64,000 nt of DNA from assembly GCA_039707465.1 (NCBI GenBank), contig CM077644.1, forward strand, positions 144,058,962-144,122,961, in the 5' to 3' direction. The stretch comes from Rhabdophis nuchalis (taxonomy: Eukaryota > Chordata > Lepidosauria > Squamata > Natricidae). Of the stretch, positions 33,176 to 44,653 are shown piece after piece (position 1 is the stretch's first letter; each line of letters opens with the position of its first letter). The notes beneath the pieces were generated by a model. It was not told the DNA's origin. It was given only the letters and a program-made list of their open reading frames with translations, and made no database searches. A program made the position numbers and the translations under genes.

Positions 33176-36100
33176 GATAGCCATGGAAAAAAGCAGTGTC
33201 TTTGTCACACTAGCCATCAGTGATCTTTTTCCACCTCCTCACTTAACTCTGGTACTTGTAGATTAATCTGCATTGAAAACTGGTATTGGTCTAATGAATG
33301 ATGATGCCACAAAGCCATTTCCTCTTCCATTAAACTGGGAATTGGTCCTATTTTTCCAATTTAGCTCCTTCTTCTACTACAGCGTCCTTCCGATGTTAGA
33401 AGGGTATTCTAGTTGAAGAAGGAACTAAAGGACCCTTCGGTCCAATTCCCAGATTTTTCAGCAAAGGTCTCAGCTCCACTAGAAGACCACACCAGAAAAC
33501 CAATTCCAGAGGAAAGTTAAAACCTACTTTTATTGAGAGTTGCTACAAAAACAGAATCTTGCTGGATTGGTTGGATTGGGCTGCACCTCTTCCTGCTTCA
33601 TATAGTTCAGTGAATTGGAGAGTCTTCTATCTGAGTTGCTTCCAAATGTGACCCTGTTGTGGACTTACAGGCCCCTTTGCCTACTTAAGTTCCTTCATAT
33701 CTTCATTCAAGGTCAATTTCCTTACTTTCTACAAAAGGTAATGACAACTGAGGAATTCCAATGCTCAAGTCCAGCTATTTGGAAGATGCCCAAGTTGGGG
33801 AAAGCTGGCTTAGACCAGCTGAGGGGGGGGGCGGAAATTCCTAGTAAATAGTTGTAAATCATCCAATTACACACCATTTATCCCCCTCTCCTTTTTCTTC
33901 ACTGTTAAGAACAAGAAAGGTTATTTGCTGACTTAACAAAACAGAATTTTGGACATGTTGCACTTCATCAAGATACTTCAACAGCATTTCCTATTTGTCC
34001 ATAGTATAAGGCAAACCTGGGCATTTTGCAGCCCTCAGACTCCATTCAGCTCTTCAGATGTCCCTGTACAATCTATGGCGTCAGCGATGAGAAGTGGGGC
34101 ATTGATGGTGGTGGAGCAAGACTTTGGCAGGGGGAGTGCTGTGGAGGTCAGGGCGTTGATGGCCCTCCACAACAGTCTTGAAAGGTCCCTCCCAAATCTG
34201 TTTTTCTATGTAATAAAGATTTAATTGATTGACTGATATCTAATGGTTTTTTAATGTTCACATTGGTTTGTTTTTAAACAGTTGACTTTTTATTTGAGAA
34301 AAAATGTGCAATACTCAATATGTTAGCTTGGGGAGTGCTTGCCTTTGCTTATCAAATGAAGCTGAAAGCTGTCTTCAACCTAAACGAGTTCCTAGAGCCC
34401 AGGAAAAGCTTGGCTCTCTTAAGGGCCAGATAACAGACATAGCCAGGTTCCCCATAATGGAACCAAAGTGCCTATGCCTACTTATAATCTGAATACTACA
34501 CAAACTGTACCAGAAATTTTGGACTTTCTTATATGCTCACTGGCCATTCACTGCCTTCATTCCACTTGCCCACTGCAACACCTCTACCCCAAAGACATTT
34601 AAGTAGTTGTTAAGTGTTTACAATTGTTGTAAGTATAAATATAAAATAACCTCTTGCTCCGTGGTTACAGCTTTGTTAGCATTTTTCGATCATCTATTAT
34701 TTTTGTTCTAATTCTCAAAACCATGTATGATCTTTTTTGTTTGTTTCCTACAAAGTCAATAAGGGATTTCCAACCGTTACTAAATTTGGGCAGGTTCCAG
34801 TTTCTAATTAAAGCAACCAATTTCGGCAAGTTCCATCCCCCCTTTGTTTTTTTCTTGGGGACAGTGGGGGGACCAGGGTAAATCAACTCCTACAGAGGAT
34901 CTTTCTCCATTCCACCTGGGGAAAATCACTGCCATACAGGACAATGGACAGCTTTCGATTTGTATTGGTGACAATGAAAATATTAGTGTGAGCTAATCCA
35001 GATTAATGAAAGGAAATTAAAGAAAGGAAAACATTTGTAACAAACGTCACTACAGCTATTCCTTAGCATGTTTGAAATTAATGCCTTTTCTTTTTTTTCT
35101 ATAACTGGGAACATGATGAAGTGGAACACCTTTGGCCTAAAATAGAGGAGTTTAGTCTCTGTTATATGTGTTTGTCACAATCCAGAAGTGGGCTACCAGT
35201 GATTAAAGAGACAGATTGCAGAGCTGATGCTATTGTCTGTTTGGGGGCGGAGGGGGAGGTGTTGGGTCTTTTAAAAATTCTGTTTCTGTGAACCTTGGAA
35301 TCATAAAGAACCATTCTCTCTCTGCAGCTTGTTTGTTTGGACAGGCTCCCCAGGTACTTCTAAAGCATCAACTTTACATACAAGTTGCTACATTTGCAAG
35401 CATTTGGCCTTTAAATTGCAGCCTTCATGCTTTATTGAGGATTTGCTTACCCCTCCAATTTTACGAGGGGTTGTGAAGGGAATTAAAACGGTATTTAGTG
35501 AGGATGGAGACAGACTGGAGCTAAAACTCAACTAATCTGAACAGACAATGAAAGCAGGGGAGAAATGCATTTGAATGGATTTTGACAAGGTGTAGATGAC
35601 ACAGGAAGAAAAAGTGAGAATAAGCAGCGTAGCAAACTTGGGCAGGATGTTAGAAAATAACTCCAACCATGGGATGCTCTGGTGTGTTAGATGTGAGGAT
35701 GATGCTTGTGAACAGAGCATTTGGTACCTTTATTCCACCAATATGCCCTCGTAGGTTTACTTGATAATGGCAGCAATATTAAAAACCCAAAACCTATTAC
35801 AGGTTTTTTAAGCCAGTTTAAAAAATAAATGGAAGTAATTCCAAGTTGGATGCGATGGGCAGTCTCTTGCCTTCTCACTTGCAACATACTGAATATGGAA
35901 GCCAACCAAGTCAATGTTCTTCAACACTACCATTGGTAAAAAGCGAAGTGGTTAAACATCATTGAACAGAGAGACATACTGGCTCTTTGTGTAAGCTGAG
36001 AAAATGAGAAAGTACAATTTTCAAAATAGACATGTTGAAATTAGTAGAAAACTACACTACTAAATCAACAGACTTGGTCTTCTGAATCTAGATTTAAATC

Positions 36101-36310
36101 TGCATTTGAATCTAGATGTGAATCTAGAAGCAAATCTGTTGAAAAAAACGAAAAGAACAGTGACTGAGTTGGAATAAATTTTCATGACACACACTTAACA
36201 ATATCCAACTGCAGTATAAATATTTGGCAAAGCCTAAAATACCTCTGTTTATAGAGCAGCCGGTCTGTTTGAGCACAAAGTCAAGAGTGAGGCCTGTCTG
36301 TCCTCCGTTC
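33176..36310. other. Intronic sequence without firm features
   Basis: Mostly unique-looking. A possible retroposon tail ends near 34225 in AATAAAGATTTAATTGATTG. The region 35290-35480 has a unique, moderately rich composition. No exon with paired splice sites recognised. Confidence 0.35.
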
Positions 36311-36317
36311 TTAGCAA

Positions 36318-36322
36318 GATAT

Positions 36323-36373
<51 letters not shown>
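36318..36373 (+). repeat. (TA)n(TG)n microsatellite
   Basis: Continuous TA units followed by TG units. Confidence 0.93.
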
Positions 36374-36375
<2 letters not shown>

Positions 36376-36440
36376 GTTTTATGAGCTGATCAATAAATTA
36401 AATTAGAATGACACTAAGATATATATTAGATATATATATA

Positions 36441-36502
36441 TGAGAGATAATTATCACAGCTCCTGTTACGAGGTCCCTTTAAGGTGTGATAATTATCTCT
36501 CA
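36441..36502. repeat. Perfect 17-bp stem-loop
   Basis: TGAGAGATAATTATCAC at 36441-36457 and its exact reverse complement at 36486-36502, with a 28-nt loop. Lies just upstream of the hammerhead SINE. Confidence 0.9.
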
Positions 36503-36529
36503 TTTAAGAGTCCTGTAAATTGGCTGATA

Positions 36530-36690
36530 TATCAGGGATACTGGATAGCTCAAGGCATAGAGAAGCCTGTCTCATATGCTGGAAAGCACCAGTTCAAATC
36601 CCAGTAGAAGGAGTATGGCCAGCTGAAGAAGGCTAATAAGCCTGAAATGGATCCATCCTGGTCTCTTTATTTTCAGCCCTTAAAATTCTA
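36530..36690 (+). mobile_element. tRNA-derived hammerhead SINE, diverged single copy
   Basis: A-box-like TAGCTCAAGGC at 36546 and B-box-like AGTTCAAATCC at 36591, 45 bp apart, then a hammerhead and the tail CTTTATTTTCAGCCC. Clearly homologous to the 19-20 kb units but a different subfamily. Confidence 0.82.
36617..36663 (+). ncRNA. Hammerhead ribozyme, diverged copy (complete fold)
   Basis: Stem I GGCCAG with CTGGTC (six pairs); core CTGAAGA at 36623-36629; stem II AGGCT, loop AATA, AGCCT; GAAA at 36644-36647; stem III TGG, loop AT, CCA; triplet ATC with predicted cleavage after 36657. Compared with 19311-19357, four base pairs changed in a compensated way across all three stems, strong evidence that the fold was selected. 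Confidence 0.88.
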
Positions 36691-36699
36691 ACATATATA

Positions 36700-36812
36700 T
36701 TAAGTCCCAATTAAGGGAGGAAGCATACTGCTTTCCTTTTCTGCCTTTCGGCTCATCACCAGAGACCATCTAGTCTCCCTGATTTATTTATTGATCAGCT
36801 CAAAAACGTAAC
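36700..36812 (-). repeat. Reversed linker of the hammerhead repeat plus a forward tail
   Basis: AATTAAGGGAGGAAGCATAC to ACCATCTAG is the reverse of the array linker. From 36773, TCTCCCTGATTTATTTATTG to GTAAC is the forward tail that normally follows the ribozyme. The two are joined at CTAG. Confidence 0.8.
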
Positions 36813-36836
36813 ACATACACACACACACACATGCAT

Positions 36837-36970
<134 letters not shown>

Positions 36971-37388
36971 CATTTGTGCTGATGGTTTCCTGCCTGGAAG
37001 GCTCCTAGGGTGGAGTGAAAGGCAAAATGGGTAGCAGTATGCTTCCTCTCTCCCATATTTGGGTATACCAGGTGTAACAAGAGTTTGTTCAAAACCACTA
37101 ATCTCTGAAAGTACTGCACCGATCGCTTCAAAGGAACACAACGTTCCTTTGAAATACAACACCAATGATATATATAGATTGTGTAGATGTCATACCTGTG
37201 CCAGGTACACGCAACGGAAATGTAAAAAAATTGTAAAAAAGGTAGGTAGATGGATACAGAGAGAGCAGTGGGCCACAGGTATTATGTCATCCTTTATGAC
37301 ATACTCTGAGGGAGAAATACAGTAGGTAGGTAGGTTGGGGGTTATAAGGTGGTTGTGTGTACGTGTTTGTGCAGGTGTAGATCTACAC

Positions 37389-37778
37389 CAGTGGTGGGTT
37401 TCTGCAGGCTCGCACCTACTCGCGAGAACCGGTTGGTGAAATTTAGAGAACCGGTGAGAGGGGGTTCCACCGGCATACTTGGAAGTAAATCTGGCCCACC
37501 GCTGCCAGTGACCCAACGGGAAGGAAAGGAAAGGAAAGGAAAGGAAAGGAAAGGAAGGAAGGAAGGAAGGAAGGAAGGAAGGAAGGAAGGAAGGAAGAAA
37601 GAATTTATCATCACAATTGAGTCCAAATTTTTGGTTGCTAAGCAAGAGCGTTGTTAAATGAGTTTCACCACATTTTAAAAGGTGGCCATTCCCACCCTGT
37701 CACTGACTGCCAAGCCACGCCCACAAAATAGGCCACACCCACAGAGTAGGTTCTAAAAAATTTTGAAACCCACCACTG
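37389..37778 (+). mobile_element. Nested hAT-type element with perfect 8-bp target duplication
   Basis: ATCTACAC precedes and follows it. Ends CAGTGGTGGGTTTC and GAAACCCACCACTG. The 25 bp covering the right end and target site are duplicated (second copy 37779-37803, again followed by ATCTACAC). Contains the GGAAA/GGAA microsatellite and CAAGCCACGCCCAC, shared with the GGGATGAAAT family. Confidence 0.9.
37508..37597 (+). repeat. (GGAAA)n(GGAA)n microsatellite
   Basis: GGAAA units followed by GGAA units, lying inside the nested element. Confidence 0.93.
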
Positions 37779-37865
37779 ATCTACACACAGAAACCCACCA
37801 CTGATCTACACACAGAAGTATAACCAGACTGGGCCACAGCAACACGGGACGGGAACGGCTAATAT

Positions 37866-39931
37866 ATATATATATATATTTCAAGTGTTTCATGTGATAC
37901 AAGTTTCATGTGATACAAGGCCACCCTAACAGCTGACTTCATCCAAGTTTGGTGACTAATTAATTATCAACACTGATAAACAAAGGAAATGTATTCATTG
38001 CTATTTAGGATCCTTTACTTTGTTTAGAAAGTCTTATTAGCAGCTTTGTGTATATTAGATTGTGTTGAGATGAATGTTTGCTTACCCTAGATTTTTAAGT
38101 TTTAAATATTTAGCTTCTGGATTGCAAAAATTAATGAAAATAGAGTGTGCAGCATGACAAAAATATTTCCAAATATGTTGGGAAATGTGTTGAAACTTTT
38201 TCATCTGCTCTGATGGTTTTCTCCCTTTATTATTGATTTTTTTTTCATTTTTACTGATTGATGTTTCTCTAGATTCAACTTGCCCAGACAGTTAGAAACA
38301 GGAAAATAGAGTATAAATATCAAACTATGAAAGGAACTTTATGCTGGGAAGGAGGCAGGTCTAAGAGTACATTAGCACTTAGAATCTGTTACAATAAATA
38401 CATTCATACAATTCCATATGTTTTCTTAATGTTTACTGGATTCTTTCAGGATTACTTAAATGTAAGGTTTAGGCAGATACATTTCCCCATGCTATGTAAT
38501 CTCCTGATACAAAATAGGCTGTTCACCGTTTTTTGAGAATTCTTTTAGAAAATTCTCAATCAAAATGAAGGGTAGAGAAGGACTGTTCCCCCTTTTCCCT
38601 CTGATTCCTAGAAGTGCTACTAAAACAAACCTGATTTTTTTTTTGGGGGGGGGAGAAAGCTTACTGGTGTCAGTAAATATAAATGATGAGCCAATGCTCT
38701 AAGCGTTCTTTGTTCTGGAAGATATAACTTTCTCAGAAGATAGTTAAAGCAGCATGAAACATTCCTTTCTTCTCCTCTACAGGAGTTTAAGCCACTTCTA
38801 TCTCCGAATATAGACTTTGACATCTAGTAGACAAACAAGAGCATCACATTTTGAATTTCTCTTGTAGAAATATTTTATGTTGTAATTTGAAGCTTAAAAC
38901 ATCTTTTTTTTTTGCAAAATGTTCATCGTGGACCAATAAAAATACAATCAATGAAATAAACAACACAAAACAAGAACAACTCCTAACAAGAATTATTAGC
39001 AACCTTTTGTGGGAAAAGCTTACACATAATATGGCAAAATGTTGCTTTCTTTTAGCAAAATAAAGTTATGTTGATTATTTAACAGAAAGTACAGATAAAA
39101 GCTATCAGAGTGCCCTGTAAATTTAGATAAAAGAGGAGTAAATGTTAGCTGCTTATCACTTACTGTCTCATATTTTAATGGAAAATTATGCAAAATATAA
39201 CCTGAAATAAATAAGATTGTGAGGGCTCCAACTTAGCGGCACTACTTTACATGACTGCTTCAGTCATGTAATATTCATCCTGTCCCTTTCACGAAATCTG
39301 GAAAAAAAACTCTGTAAAGAAACACTGTTAAGCTATAACTGGATCCAGAAGAATAAGTATTTAAATGCACCAGAGTAGAGATTATTGTACCACCAAAATT
39401 AGTATGCATCTGTAAATCCACTCAATGAACATTAAGGCAATAATACAAACAAGGAAATTATGCTCTGTGGATTTGTAACTAAAGTAACATCAATGGTGCT
39501 TTAGTATACCAATCCCTAAAGGGAAAGTCAAGCTGAATAAGTATGTGGAGGATGTTTTTATCTTTGTGGAGACCGAGAATTTATGCATTTTGGAGTTGAG
39601 CTTATTACCCTATTTGCTTCATTTTATTTCCATTTGGTTCATGCTTTTGCATATAATAATGGAAAATGTGTAATTCATATATTATGTAGCAGATGGGGTG
39701 TTAAATCTGAATATAGAACTTCTACCTTTTATTCTACCCTTCCACAAAATTCATTTGAAAAGGCCTTAATGGTTTTATCTGTAACTGTAAACTTTTTTAT
39801 TATGTGAATAAAATGTTACTTCAGCTCCAATATACAAAATAAATGAATAAAACATTGATAAAGGACGTGATAACATAGCAAGTAATTTCTTTAGGTTTAC
39901 AATTTTCTGTCAACTACTTCACTTTAAACCA

Positions 39932-39965
<34 letters not shown>

Positions 39966-40190
39966 TCTTGACCTGTTTCATGTCAGAGAAATCCATCAAT
40001 AAAGTGACCTTGGTATTAAGAGGTTTCTTCTAATGCTTCACATAGGCCTTGTTCCTCTACTTAGGAACTGTAGACTGAATTAAAAAAAACCTATCTTTAA
40101 TTTACATTGATATAAGAGACATGCTGATAAAATCAATGTGTTTATATTTTAGATATGTCCCAAAAGTTAGCATATAAAATATTCCCAAGT
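37866..40190. other. Intronic sequence; one short (CT)n
   Basis: Unique-looking except for a TCTC run at about 39936-39963. No coding signal recognised. Confidence 0.4.
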
Positions 40191-40202
40191 TAATATATAC
40201 AA

Positions 40203-40336
40203 CAGGGACATCAAGCTCGCAGGCCATAGGCCAGATGCGTCATACACTAGCCACCCTCCCCCCAGTTTAGTGAAGGGGAAAAAAGTTATGATACATCATG
40301 TGACAACAATGTGACACCGTGAGTTTGACACCTTTG
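40203..40336 (+). mobile_element. Short hAT-type element
   Basis: Starts CAGGGACATCAAGCTCGCAGG and ends GAGTTTGACACCTTTG. Flanked by ATATACAA and GTATACAA, a 7/8 target duplication. Confidence 0.82.
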
Positions 40337-40375
40337 GTATACAATAATGTACAGTGAGTCAAGCACTGTTTGCTA

Positions 40376-41219
40376 ACGGTTCCAGGAACTGGGTATGTCT
40401 AGTTTAATGAAAAGAAGGACCAGGGGAGACATGATAGCAGTGTTGCAATATCTCAGGGGTTGCCACAAAGAAGAGGGAGTCAAACTATTCTCCAAGGCAC
40501 CTGAGGGCAGAACAAGAGAGCAGAGAAGAGCAACCAAGATGATTAGGGGACTGGAGGCTAAAACATATGAAGAACGGTTGCAGGAACTGGGTATGTCTAG
40601 TTTAATGAAAAGAAGGACCAGGGGAGACATGATAGCAGTGTTCCGATATCTCAGGGGTTGCCACAAAGAAGAGGGAGTCAAACTATTCTCTAAGGCACCT
40701 GGGGGAAGGACAAGAAGCAATGGGTGGAAACTAATCAAGGAGAGAAGCAACTTATTACTAAGGATAAATTTCCTGACAGTTAGAACAATTAATCAATGGA
40801 ACAGCTTGCTTCCAGAAGTTGTGAATGCCCCAACACTGCAAGTCTTTAAGATGTTGGATAGCCATTTGTCTGAAATGGTATAAGGTTCCTGCCTACACAG
40901 GGGGTTGGACTAGAAGACCTACAAGGTCCCTTCCAACTCTGCTATTGTATTATTGTAAGAAGCAATGGGGGGGGGGAACTAATCAAGGAGAGAAGCAACT
41001 TGGAACTAAGGAGAAATTTCCTAACAGTTAGAACAATTAACCTCTGGAACAGCTTGCCTCCAGAAGTTGTGAATGCCCCAACACTGGAAGTCTTTAAGAA
41101 GATGTTGGATAACCATTTGTCTGAAATGGTATAGGGTTTCCTGCCTAGGCAGGGGGTTGGACTAGAAGACCTGCAAGGTCCCTTCCAACTCTGGTATTGT
41201 GTTGTGTTGTGTTGTATTG
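40376..41219 (+). mobile_element. CR1 LINE 3' end, internally amplified
   Basis: ORF2 C-terminus (LGMSSLMKRRTRGDMIAV, then RTINQWNSLLPEVVNAPTLQ) and 3' UTR. The stretch from CAGGAACTGGGTATG repeats after 198 bp, and the final part with GAAGCAATGGG repeats again from about 40959, so segments are present two or three times in series. It ends in GTGTTGTGTTGTGTTG-type repeats at the junction with the L2-type LINE. Confidence 0.88.
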
Positions 41220-43178
41220 CTAGCCTTCTTAGTATGGTTCACCGAGGAGCTTAGGGAGATGAAGCGCCACAAGAGACGCCTAGAGAGCAGATGGAGATCC
41301 TCTCGCTCCGAAGCCGACCGAACACTAGTGAGAACCTACATTAGGACTTACCTGGTGGCGATAAGAGTGGCCAAACGTGAGTATTGTGCCACTCTTATTG
41401 CATCCGCAGATAACCGCCCTGCCGCCCTGTTTGGGGTGACCCGCTCCCTCCTTCAACAGAGGCCGCGGGAAGCCCCTCTACAGGGTCGAGCAGAGGAATT
41501 TGGGATTTATCTGCAGGAGAAAATCACTCGGATTCGGAGCGAGCTGCCCTCCATCGACAGTGGTCCAGCTGAGCGGTCCGAGGTTGCTCTTGAGACACCA
41601 TCTTGGGAGGAGTTTGATTTTGTTACTACCGAGGATATGGACAAGTTGTCAAAGAGACTTAGGGCTACCACATGTTTATTGGACCCGTGTCCCTCCTGGC
41701 TTGTACTGGCATCCTGGGAGACGACACGAGGCTGGCTCCAGGGCATTGTCAACGCATCTTTGAGTGAGGGGTCCTTGCCTGCCGTCTTGAAAGAGGCGGT
41801 AGTAAGGCCCCTCCTCAAGAAGCCGTCTCTGGATCCAGCATTACTAGAGAACTATCGTCCCGTCTCCAACCTTCACTTTTTAGTGAAGGTTGTTGAGAGT
41901 GTGGTGGCCCAACAGTTTCCGCGACACTTGGAGGAAGTTGATTATCTAGACCCGCGCCAGTTCGGCTTCCGACCCGGGCATAGCACCGAGACGGCATTGG
42001 TCGCGTTGGTTGATGATCTCTGGAGGGCGCGGGATAGAGGATATTCCTCTATCCTAGTCCTATTAGACCTCTCAGCGGCTTTTGATACCATCGACCATGG
42101 TATCCTATTACGCCGACTGGGGGGGTTGGGGCTGGGAGGCACCGTTCTACGGTGGTTCTCTTCCTACCTCTCTGGTCGGTCGCAATATGTGTTGGCAGGG
42201 GGGCAGAGGTCGGCCTCGAGGCCCCTCGTATGTGGGGTACCTCAAGGGTCGGTCCTCTCGCCCCTACTGTTCAACACATACATGAAGCCGCTGGGCGAGA
42301 TCATCCGTGGTTTTGGGGTGGGATATCATCTGTACGCTGATGATACTCAGTTGTACATATCCACCCCAGACCACCCCAACGATGCCGTCGAGGTCATGTC
42401 CCGGTGTTTGGAGGCCGTACGGATCTGGATGGGTAGTAACAAACTCAGGCTCAACCCGTCCAAGACTGAGTGGCTGTGGCTTCCGGCACCCCGGTTCAGC
42501 CAGATTATTCCAACTCTGGCCATTGGGGGCGAAACACCGGCCCCCGTGGAGAGGGCGCGCAATTTGGGTGTCCTCCTGGATTCCCGGCTGTCCATGGAGG
42601 ACCATGTGGCGGCCGTGGCCAGGGGGGCTTTCCATCAGGTACGCCTGATGCGCCAATTGCGGCCCTTACTGGACCGGGCTGCCCTTCGCACAGTCACTCA
42701 GGCCCTCGTGACCTCTCGACTCGACTGTAATGCTCTCTACATGGGGCTTCCCTTGAGGTGCACTCGAAAGCTGCAGTTAGTCCAGAATGCAGCCGCGCGG
42801 GTGATTACGGGAGCGCCTAGACACTCCCATATAACACCTATCCTGCGCGAGCTGCACTGGCTTCCTGTGGTCTTTCGGGTGCGCTTCAAGGTTCTGACGA
42901 CCATCTTTAAAGCGCTCCATGGCTCGGGGCCTAGTTATATGCGAGACCGCCTCCTGCCCCATACATCCCTCAGACCAATACGCTCCCACAGAGAGGGCCT
43001 CCTCAGGGTGCCGTCGGCCGGACAATGCCGACTGGCGACACCCAGGGGGAGAGCCTTCTCTGTGGCAGGTCCAGCCCTTTGGAACGACTTACCCCCTGAA
43101 CTTCGCACCATCTCTGACCTCCGCCTCTTCCGCAAGTGTCTTAAGACACATTTGTTCCATCTAGCCGGCCTAGCGTAG
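41199..43178 (+). CDS. LINE reverse transcriptase, partial ORF2 (no endonuclease)
   Basis: A 659-residue frame without stops. It copies LINE RNA into DNA in the intact family. The first seven or so codons come from the CR1 tail, so the ATG at 41199 is not the native start. Residues about 20-130 are the linker before the reverse transcriptase; the RT then shows KPSLDPALLENYRPVSN, the motif A acid D290 with AFD to D296, FGFRPGHSTETA, and the catalytic YADD at 379-382. The C-terminal part holds LHWLPVVFRVRFKVL and AFSVAGPALWNDLPPELRT. Without the apurinic-type endonuclease domain and ORF1 it cannot mobilise itself. The intact frame implies recent insertion. Codon use is GC-rich compared with its AT-rich flanks. 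Confidence 0.9.
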   Translation: MLCCVVLLAFLVWFTEELREMKRHKRRLESRWRSSRSEADRTLVRTYIRTYLVAIRVAKREYCATLIASADNRPAALFGVTRSLLQQRPREAPLQGRAEEFGIYLQEKITRIRSELPSIDSGPAERSEVALETPSWEEFDFVTTEDMDKLSKRLRATTCLLDPCPSWLVLASWETTRGWLQGIVNASLSEGSLPAVLKEAVVRPLLKKPSLDPALLENYRPVSNLHFLVKVVESVVAQQFPRHLEEVDYLDPRQFGFRPGHSTETALVALVDDLWRARDRGYSSILVLLDLSAAFDTIDHGILLRRLGGLGLGGTVLRWFSSYLSGRSQYVLAGGQRSASRPLVCGVPQGSVLSPLLFNTYMKPLGEIIRGFGVGYHLYADDTQLYISTPDHPNDAVEVMSRCLEAVRIWMGSNKLRLNPSKTEWLWLPAPRFSQIIPTLAIGGETPAPVERARNLGVLLDSRLSMEDHVAAVARGAFHQVRLMRQLRPLLDRAALRTVTQALVTSRLDCNALYMGLPLRCTRKLQLVQNAAARVITGAPRHSHITPILRELHWLPVVFRVRFKVLTTIFKALHGSGPSYMRDRLLPHTSLRPIRSHREGLLRVPSAGQCRLATPRGRAFSVAGPALWNDLPPELRTISDLRLFRKCLKTHLFHLAGLA

Positions 43179-43376
43179 CCTCCTATACTGACTTTTAGAT
43201 AGTTTTTAAATTTGGGGATTTTAATCTGGTTTTAGCACAGGTTCTATTGAATTAGTTTTTTAAATTTTATATGATGTTTTGTATGTATTTTAATTTTCCT
43301 GTGCGCCGCCCTGGGTCCGTTTGGAGAAGGGCGGGGTATAAATTGAATAAATAAATAAATAAATAAATAAATATAC
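41220..43376 (+). mobile_element. L2-type LINE, 5'-truncated, reading frame intact
   Basis: Begins abruptly in coding sequence next to the CR1 tail and runs through the reverse transcriptase to a 3' UTR with TGTGCGCCGCCCTGGGTCC and an AAAT-repeat tail (43342-43376). ORF1 and the endonuclease are missing. Homologous fragments lie at 881, 3608, 10983, 27045, 44588, 52083 and 57214. Clade call (L2 or close CR1-group relative) is by family resemblance. Confidence 0.9.
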
Positions 43377-44580
43377 TATAACAAGATTTTATTTTTAAAA
43401 GTTATGGTAAATCTACAGTAACCTTTTATCTTTGAAGTGGTTTTGTCCAAGAGGGGTAAAAAGAATCAACATTACAACTTAAGCAGGTTTTTGAAGATGA
43501 CAGGTGAGCCTGCTAATACTCCTTTTATGGTCTTCTGAAAACTCCTCTCAAACTTCAAGGCAGGTTTTAGGAGGCAGCTAATATACCAAGACAAACTTGA
43601 AAAGGATCTCTCTTCTCCCCCCCCCCCTTTACTTTCTTTCTTCCCAAAGCAAAAGCAGAGGCAGCATCAGCGGATGACATGCAGTGTCTTGGCAGAGAAA
43701 TTGTCTCAGCTGGATTTGTTGGTGTTAACTTCTAAGGAGACTGCTAAAGCTTTGCATGTCTTTGGCCACAGCCATGGAGCTGCCAGGTGCAGCAAATCCC
43801 CTTAGATGAGTTTCAGGCTTAAAGCTCCCTGCAAAGGGAGAGTCCGCATTTCGGAGAGATCTGATGTGGGAGATTTTTGGCTCAAATTGCAGACAGTCAG
43901 TTCAATGTGAATCTTAGCCAGCTCACTGCATTAACAGATGCTTTAAAAGGGAAATTGGGGGGAGGGAGAGGAGAAAGGTGAATTTCAGAAACTTTCACTG
44001 GCCATCTGCTTTCATTCAGTCCCCATTCATAGACGCTTTGAACCATGCAGAAACAAGATTGCGAAGAACATGCTAAAATACAGAGAATGAATAATTGTAA
44101 GCATAGTTTATGCATGGTCATTTACAACGATACAAGTGTTTGCATCCTGTTTATGTAGCTGAGATGGGATGGCTGGAAAGCACTGAGGTTAAGAGAGTTT
44201 ATGTAAGTCTGAAATGGATAAGAACCAAAATGAAAACAGCAACCATTACAACTTAATATAGCTCTATTGTGCTGATGCATTTGATCTCAGTTAAATCAGG
44301 CTGGGAAAGGTGTGGAAATGGACAACCAAAATGATCAGAGATTTGGCACTACTCTTCTAATCAGGAAATATTAAAGTGGTGTGACTTTGGAGGGTTATGC
44401 TAGTAGGAAACATGCAGGATAGGTAAGTACAAACCCAATGTATTACTACTAATGGAAGAAACTATAAAATACTAACAAAATCATAGAGAATAAATCTACC
44501 AGTGCTGCGAGCCATGCTAACTGAAAACAGAGGTTCCATATTCAAAGGCACTGTGCCTCATTTACCAAAGACTTGGTTCA
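43377..44580. other. Intronic sequence without firm features
   Basis: 43650-43930 is a non-repetitive, GC-balanced block that could be conserved noncoding DNA. Otherwise nothing recognised. Confidence 0.35.
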
Positions 44581-44587
44581 ATACTGG

Positions 44588-44653
44588 GTCCTTTGTGGAG
44601 AAGGGCGGGATATAAATGTGATTAAAATAAAAAATAAATAAAATAAATAAATA
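44588..44653 (+). mobile_element. L2-type LINE extreme 3' tail
   Basis: GGAGAAGGGCGGGATATAAA followed by an AAAT-rich tail. Only about 65 bp remain. Confidence 0.75.

Larger units (their letters stand above)
37070..37865 (-). mobile_element. Unclassified dispersed element (GCCGTTCCCGGCC family), reversed, with nested insertion
   Basis: Mirror of 13879-14380: starts TAACAAGAGTTTGTTC and ends GGGAACGGCTA. It is interrupted at its GTGTAGATCTACAC block by the hAT-type element at 37389-37778. Confidence 0.65.
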
